A stretch of DNA of 64,000 bases, taken from assembly GCF_013186535.1 (NCBI RefSeq), contig NZ_JABMCZ010000001.1:2108001-2172000 (forward strand), in the 5' to 3' direction. Source of the stretch: Nocardia terpenica (lineage in GTDB: Bacteria; Actinomycetota; Actinomycetes; Mycobacteriales; Mycobacteriaceae). Positions within the stretch are counted from its first letter, which is position 1. The number at the start of each line of letters is the position of its first letter. Positions 59,593-64,000 of the stretch are shown here, piece after piece. The notes beneath the pieces are model-generated. The model did not search any database, was not told where the DNA came from, and saw nothing but the letters and a program-made list of their open reading frames with translations. A program made the position numbers and the translations under genes.

Positions 59593-60816
59593 ATGACGAG
59601 GGTAATTCTGGCCGCGCTGTGGTGCGCGGCATTATTCGTGGTCGGCGGCGGCAGCGCCACGGCGGCGGGCACCACACTCCCGCTCGACGGGGCCGTGTAC
59701 GGTCAGCCGGTCGTCGGCGGCGACACCATCTACGCGGCCACCGAGAACGGCACCGTCTACGCCGTCGCGAACTCTGCCGTGCGGTGGCAAACCCATGTCG
59801 CCGACCCCATTCCGGAGTCCAGCCTGCCGTGCGGCGATATCGATCCGGAGGGCATCACCGGGCGCCCCGCGCTCGACACCGCGGCCCATCGGCTGTATGT
59901 CGTCGCCGAAACATCGGACGCGCATCACGTCCTGTTCGGCCTGGACTCCGAGTCCGGCGCCGTCACAATGCAACTGACGATCGATCCGCCGTTCGGCGAC
60001 TCGCCGTCGTATCTGCAACGCCCCGCGCTCACCCTCGCCAACGGGCGCGTCTACGCCGCGTTCGGCGGAAACGCCGGGGACTGCGGCAATTACACGGGAG
60101 CCGTTGCGGCCGTTGATCTTTCCAACAACACCGTCGCCTGGTATCAGTCGTCGACCAGCGGTCGCGGCGGCATCTGGGCGCCGGGCTCCCCGGCGCAGGC
60201 GGGCGGCCTGCTGTACTACTCCGTCGGCAACGGAAACGCCGGGCCGGGAGCCGATTACGACAACACCGACTCGGTCGTCGCCCTCACCCCCGACCTGCGG
60301 CGCGCCGACTTCTTCGCCCCGGCCACCTGGGCCGACGACAATGCCGCCGACAAGGACCTCGGCTCCATGAACCCGGCGCTCGTCGGCAGCCACATCGTCA
60401 TCGCCGGAAAGGCGGGCGACGGCTACGTTCTCGACGCCGCCCACCTCGGCGGAATCAGCAGCGTGGCACCGGCTTTCACCGGCTGCCGCGCCTTCGGCGG
60501 CGCCGCCGTGGCCGACGATATCGCCTACCTGCCCTGCACCACCGGCACCACCGCCGTCCGCATTGCCGCCGACGGCACCGCCACGGTCCTCTGGCACGCC
60601 ACGGTCCCCGCCAACGGCCAGCCCATCCTCGCCTCCGGCCATGTCTGGGTCACCGACTGGCACTCCGGAACCCTCTACGCCCTCGACCCCGCGACCGGCG
60701 CGGCCACCGAGCAGTTCCCCACCGACACCCTGCCCCATTTCGCCACCCCGGCCGCCGCGGGCTCCACCATCGTCCTCGGCACCATGACCGGCCTCGCCTT
60801 CTTCCCGGCCCAATAG
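59593..60816 (+). CDS. Secreted PQQ-like beta-propeller protein
   Basis: The protein has 407 residues. Signal peptide ~1-24 (ILAALWCAALFVVGGGSATA). Repeated beta-propeller blades follow: VYGQPVVGGDTIYAATENGT, GRPALDTAAHRLYVVAETSD, QRPALTLANGRVYAAFGGNA, GQPILASGHVWVTDWHSGTL, HFATPAAAGSTIVLGTMTGL. This is the BamB/PQQ-like repeat fold without quinoprotein cofactor residues that I can identify. Several cysteines may form disulphides. GGGAG precedes the ATG at 59593. An extracellular or envelope scaffold or binding role is likely. Confidence 0.83.
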   Translation: MTRVILAALWCAALFVVGGGSATAAGTTLPLDGAVYGQPVVGGDTIYAATENGTVYAVANSAVRWQTHVADPIPESSLPCGDIDPEGITGRPALDTAAHRLYVVAETSDAHHVLFGLDSESGAVTMQLTIDPPFGDSPSYLQRPALTLANGRVYAAFGGNAGDCGNYTGAVAAVDLSNNTVAWYQSSTSGRGGIWAPGSPAQAGGLLYYSVGNGNAGPGADYDNTDSVVALTPDLRRADFFAPATWADDNAADKDLGSMNPALVGSHIVIAGKAGDGYVLDAAHLGGISSVAPAFTGCRAFGGAAVADDIAYLPCTTGTTAVRIAADGTATVLWHATVPANGQPILASGHVWVTDWHSGTLYALDPATGAATEQFPTDTLPHFATPAAAGSTIVLGTMTGLAFFPAQ

Positions 60817-60834
60817 CTCCGGCAGGGCCGAATC

Positions 60835-63099
60835 TCAGTGCGGGACAGGGAGGTTCCCGCCGACCGCGCTGGCGCCGAGTAGGCGCACGGTCAGCTGGTC
60901 GGAGGCGGCGACCGGGTCGGTCTTGACGTAGACGATGCCGCCGCGGTCGTTCGGGTCGTACCACCAGCCGTTGGGGGCGTTGTCGAGGTCGGCGCGGCTG
61001 GCGCGGCGGTCGAGTGGGGTGGTGCCCGCCTGGACGGTGGCGGGTGCCGCTCCGGTGTGGACCGCGAGTTCGTAGTGGCGGGCCGACGGCTTGCCCTGAT
61101 ACGCACCTTCGCTCGTGCCGATGGTCACCTCGACATCGCCGGGGCCCGACTGCGGCGCCTGCGCGGTGAATGTCTGGGTGGCCTGCTGTCCCTGCTGGTA
61201 GGCGCGGGTCACCCCGTCGTCCTCGGTCAGCGTGAAGCTGCCCGAGCCCTGCGGGTAGACGTCCAGGTCGAGCACGCCGGTGTCGCGGGTCCGCCACGAT
61301 CGGGTGCCCTCCGGCCACAGGGGCAGCACCGCGCCCGCGCGCACGAACAGCGGGAGCGTGTCCAGCGGAGCGTGATAGCCGTTCACCGTCGTCGGCCCGG
61401 TCCAGGTCCGGCCGCTCCAGTAGTCCACCCAGGTGCCCTCCGGCAGATAGATCCCGTCCCGCACCTCGGTGTCGGTGTACACCGGCGCGACGAGAAGGTC
61501 TCTGCCGGACAGGAATTCGTAGCGGGCCTGCTCGCCCCAGGTGTTCGGGTCGTCCGGGTATTCCAGTGCGAGCGGCCGGATCTGGCCGACGCCGGTCCGA
61601 TTCGCCTCGACCGCATAGCTGTAGGTGTAGGGCAGCAGTCTTTCCTTGAGCTCCAGGTACTTTCGGTTGATCGAGGTGTAGGGCTCGCCGTAGCGCCACG
61701 GCTGCTTGTCCGAGGGCGCCCAGCCGTCCATCGACATGATGGTGGGCAGCAACGCCTTCCACTGCAGATCCCGCGTGTAGGTCTGCGGGCTGCCGCCGAA
61801 GATGCCGTCGACATCGCCGGTGTTGTAGGCGATCCCGGACATGGTCGAGCCCGCGTAGGTGGGAATCTGCCAGCGGATGTAGTCGTAGGAGCCGGTCTGG
61901 TCCCCGCTCCACAGCACCGCGCAGCGCTGGGAACCCGCCCAGCTCACCGGGGTCCAGACGAATCCGCGCGCGTCGCTTGCGTCCTCGATGCCGCGGTGCG
62001 CCGCGTCGCAGGCGTTCAGGGCGAACTCGTAGCCGGGACCGACCCAGGCCACGTCCAGTTTGCGCACGCGCACACCGGCTTTCACCTCCTCGGCCTGATT
62101 CGGCAGGCCGTTCTCGGTCCACAGCCCGAGCTGCATATCGTCCTTGCGTAGGCCCTCGCCGACCTGCTGTAGGTTCTCGTAGCCGCAGCCGTAGCCGTCG
62201 TTGACCAGCATCCAGCCGTTGGGTATCCGGTTGCGCACGTAGCCGTCGGCGACCTGCACCGCGTCGAGGGTGTGCCGCTCGCCGCGATTGGCGTTGTGCA
62301 GGTAGCAGTCCGAGTCGCCCATCTCCAGCCCGTAGATCGGCGGCCGGAACGGGCGGCCGACCAGCGCGGTGTAGGCGGAGATGACGTGCTTCGGGGTATC
62401 ACCGGCGACGTAGATCGCATCGAAGCGGCGCTCCTGGTGCGTGGTGCGCACCGGGTCGGCGAAGGAGTAGGTGCCGCGCGCGAAGGTGTTGCGCAGCACG
62501 CCATAGCCGTTGCTGGACAGGTAGAACGGCTGCGAATTCGGCGCGCCCCCGTCGTTCCAGTTGTCGTCGGCGAAGATCTGGATGGTCTGGTCGCGGTGGC
62601 TGAATCGCCCGTTCTGCTCGCCGCCGCCGAAGAACTGCTCCTTATCGCCGCGGCCGAGGGTCTGCGTGGTGGAATCCTTCGTCCACGACAGCGGGGCCGT
62701 CTCCGCCCAGATCTGCCGGGTGTCCGCGCCGTCGTAGAGCGCGAAACGCAGGGGTTGTTTGTAGGCGCGCAGCGTGATCGCCTCGGTGGACAGGGCCCAG
62801 TAGTCGCCCCTGTCGACCCGAGTGTGCGCGACCGGGGGACCGGAATTGGGCCGGACGATCTTGTCGCCCGCCGGGTCGGTGAACGTGCCGTCGGGGGCCA
62901 GCCGCACGCGCACCGCCCCGGAGGTGGGGAAGCTCACCGCGACGGCGGCGGTCCCGGCATTCAGGATGGTCACCGGACCGTTGTCGACGATTCCGGTGAG
63001 ATCGGTGAGTTGTCCGGAGTCCGCGTCGGCGCGGGCCGCGGGCGCGAGGACCGCGGCGACGACCAGCAATCCCAACGCAATATGCGCGATTCTGCGCAT
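60835..63099 (-). CDS. Secreted GH31-family alpha-glycosidase
   Basis: The protein has 754 residues. Signal peptide ~1-26 (HIALGLLVVAAVLAPAARAD). N-terminal beta domain, then the GH31 barrel: IYGLEMGDSDCY, WMLVNDGYGCGYENLQQVGE, RKLDVAWVGPGYEFALNACD (nucleophile region), the acid/base in VLWSGDQTGSYDYIR, GIAYNTGDVDGIFGG, and C-terminal VDYWSGRTWTGPTTVNGYHA. GH31 enzymes remove alpha-linked glucose, xylose or galactose. Exported, so it acts on extracellular glycans. It converges on the beta-propeller gene. Specificity cannot be read by eye. Confidence 0.92.
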   Translation of the reverse strand: MRRIAHIALGLLVVAAVLAPAARADADSGQLTDLTGIVDNGPVTILNAGTAAVAVSFPTSGAVRVRLAPDGTFTDPAGDKIVRPNSGPPVAHTRVDRGDYWALSTEAITLRAYKQPLRFALYDGADTRQIWAETAPLSWTKDSTTQTLGRGDKEQFFGGGEQNGRFSHRDQTIQIFADDNWNDGGAPNSQPFYLSSNGYGVLRNTFARGTYSFADPVRTTHQERRFDAIYVAGDTPKHVISAYTALVGRPFRPPIYGLEMGDSDCYLHNANRGERHTLDAVQVADGYVRNRIPNGWMLVNDGYGCGYENLQQVGEGLRKDDMQLGLWTENGLPNQAEEVKAGVRVRKLDVAWVGPGYEFALNACDAAHRGIEDASDARGFVWTPVSWAGSQRCAVLWSGDQTGSYDYIRWQIPTYAGSTMSGIAYNTGDVDGIFGGSPQTYTRDLQWKALLPTIMSMDGWAPSDKQPWRYGEPYTSINRKYLELKERLLPYTYSYAVEANRTGVGQIRPLALEYPDDPNTWGEQARYEFLSGRDLLVAPVYTDTEVRDGIYLPEGTWVDYWSGRTWTGPTTVNGYHAPLDTLPLFVRAGAVLPLWPEGTRSWRTRDTGVLDLDVYPQGSGSFTLTEDDGVTRAYQQGQQATQTFTAQAPQSGPGDVEVTIGTSEGAYQGKPSARHYELAVHTGAAPATVQAGTTPLDRRASRADLDNAPNGWWYDPNDRGGIVYVKTDPVAASDQLTVRLLGASAVGGNLPVPH

Positions 63100-63276
63100 G
63101 GCGGCGACCTTTCGCGCGTGAATCAGCTTGGCTCACAATATATAACCGATCCGACGCCCCTATGTCCCCGGATACGAGCAGTCCCGGGTAGACGAGTCGG
63201 CCGCGCACAGCGCCGCGACGATCGCATCGCCATGGCCGGAATGCCGATGCGTGCCAGGCACTGTAGGCTCCGCCCG

Positions 63277-63864
63277 GTGTTCGTGAAGATCTGCGGGCTC
63301 CGCGAGCCCGACCATGTCGCCGCCGCCGTCGAGGCGGGCGCGGATGCGGTGGGTTTCGTCCTCACCGCCAGCCCGCGCCGGATCACCCCGGAGCGGGCCG
63401 CGGCGCTGGCCGCGCCGGTCCCGCCGCACGTGCTGACCGTGGGCGTGTTCATGGGCGAAACCCCCGCGCAGATCCGGCGGGCGGCCGAGATCTCCGGCGT
63501 GCGAGCGATTCAGCTGCACGGCCGCCACCCGCGCTCCGACTTCGCCGCACTCGACGACCTCGGGCGCACCCTGATCCGCGCGGTCCCCGCCGACGCCGAC
63601 CTGCGGTGCGGCGCGTACGGCGAGGAGCTGCTGCTCGTGGACGCCCCGAAACCGGGGGCCGGACAGCCCTGGGACTGGACGGCCGTGCGCGACCGCCCCT
63701 CCGGGCACTGGCTGCTGGCAGGCGGATTGAGCCCCGACAATGTGGCACAGGCGATCTCCGCCGCCCGGCCGTGGGGTGTCGATGTCTCCAGCGGCGTCGA
63801 GGTGAGCAAGGGCGTGAAGGACCCCGATCGGATCCGATCCTTCCTGACCGCCGCGCGGCCGTAG
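63277..63864 (+). CDS. trpF: Phosphoribosylanthranilate isomerase
   Basis: The protein has 195 residues. Motifs: FVKICGLREPDHVAAAVEAG (catalytic Cys), ADAVGFVLTASPRRITPERA, LTVGVFMGETPAQIRRAAEI, AIQLHGRHPRSDFAAL, LLLVDAPKPGAGQPWDWTAV (catalytic Asp), LLAGGLSPDNVAQAI and GVDVSSGVEVSKGVKDPDRI. It converts N-(5-phosphoribosyl)anthranilate to CdRP in tryptophan synthesis. GTG start at 63277; the frame is open far upstream but is not coding there. It stands away from other trp genes, as is common in actinomycetes where the PriA protein can share the job. Confidence 0.93.
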   Translation: MFVKICGLREPDHVAAAVEAGADAVGFVLTASPRRITPERAAALAAPVPPHVLTVGVFMGETPAQIRRAAEISGVRAIQLHGRHPRSDFAALDDLGRTLIRAVPADADLRCGAYGEELLLVDAPKPGAGQPWDWTAVRDRPSGHWLLAGGLSPDNVAQAISAARPWGVDVSSGVEVSKGVKDPDRIRSFLTAARP

Positions 63865-63877
63865 CGGCGGTATAGTC

Positions 63878-63901
63878 TCGCTACATTCATTAGAATAGCG
63901 A
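63878..63901. promoter_or_regulatory. Inverted repeat before the TetR gene
   Basis: TCGCTA at 63878 and TAGCGA at 63896 form the outer arms of a 24-bp site, with inner ATTC...GAAT. It overlaps the region just upstream of the TetR start and may be its own operator. Symmetry is imperfect. Confidence 0.45.
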
Positions 63902-63902
63902 T

Positions 63903-64000
63903 GTGACAAGGACCGTGGACAACCCACCCGCGCGGACGCGCCTGCTCGAGGCCGCCGCGCGATTGTTGACGGAGTCGAACGGAACCCCGATCACCACCCG
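63903..64000 (+). CDS. TetR-family regulator, N-terminus only (window edge)
   Basis: From a GTG at 63903 the frame reads 32 codons to the window end: TRTVDNPPARTRLLEAAARL is the typical first helix of a TetR DNA-binding domain, continuing LLTESNGTPITTR. The rest lies outside. An inverted repeat directly upstream fits autoregulation. It may be cotranscribed with or independent of trpF. Confidence 0.7.
   Translation, partial: MTRTVDNPPARTRLLEAAARLLTESNGTPITT

Noticed and set aside
63277..63864. trpF as part of the biosynthetic cluster
   Set aside because: It lies 40 kb away with no tryptophan-derived chemistry suggested in the cluster.
1..64000. tRNA, rRNA, insertion sequences or integrase
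   Set aside because: None recognised on either strand by reading; short RNAs could still be missed without a covariance search.

Overview
The window is very GC-rich with GC-ending codons throughout. It carries three LLM-class F420-type oxidoreductases, an MptB-like lipoglycan mannosyltransferase, a DUF574-type methyltransferase, an LmbU-family regulator and roadblock-domain proteins. This points to a mycolic-acid-bearing actinomycete, most likely Nocardia (an inference from gene content; no rRNA or tRNA gene was seen). There is no insertion sequence, integrase, CRISPR array or phage gene. The window is chromosomal with one large accessory locus.

Layout. 1-6189 holds a truncated PAS-GGDEF protein, a DUF574 methyltransferase, two small secreted proteins, an ArsR/SRPBCC pair and an ECF sigma factor divergent from a zinc-finger membrane anti-sigma candidate. 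6599-22744 is the main feature, an apparent biosynthetic cluster. On the plus strand lie an aminotransferase, a polyprenyl synthase, a UbiA prenyltransferase, a squalene-cyclase-like protein, an FAD monooxygenase, a P450, an aryl-acid adenylating ligase, a chorismatase, a PapA5-like acyltransferase, a GT2 glycosyltransferase and an O-methyltransferase. Most of them overlap their neighbours by a few bases. A SARP regulator converges on the end of this operon and a TauD-type dioxygenase diverges from its start. Together they could build a long polyprenyl chain, epoxidise and cyclise it, and attach a chorismate-derived hydroxybenzoate, a sugar and a methyl group. I infer a glycosylated meroterpenoid or terpenoid aryl ester, with a tailoring set that recalls brasilicardin of Nocardia terpenica.

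22887-31289 carries a LysR regulator, a PEP-mutase/isocitrate-lyase-family enzyme, a divergent response regulator/histidine kinase pair, YaeQ, an FAD monooxygenase and a MocR/EamA divergent pair. 31319-36701 is a complete N-acetylglucosamine module (MFS permease, kinase, NagA, SIS-type deaminase) controlled by a DasR-like GntR protein with two near-identical operators. 36816-46993 holds a secreted protein, two LLM oxidoreductases, a TetR regulator, an EfeUO fusion with EfeB behind an iron-box-like site, and a MarR-regulated FAD monooxygenase. 47047-51439 holds a LeuCD-type hydratase with a PEP-mutase-family lyase under a GntR regulator, which resembles a dimethylmaleate/dimethylmalate module. 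51506-58194 holds MptB, LmbU, a small conserved protein, a large LuxR (MalT-like) regulator and two roadblock-type proteins. 58591 to the end holds an LLM oxidoreductase, a secreted beta-propeller, a secreted GH31 glycosidase, TrpF and the start of a TetR regulator.

The most striking non-coding signal is a family of six intergenic stem-loops with a conserved 9-nt loop (CAAAAGCAY) and stems that vary by compensatory changes. Several are followed by tandem 23-25 bp units that begin exactly with the 3' stem arm; the longest array has 15 units. One copy sits inside the biosynthetic operon.
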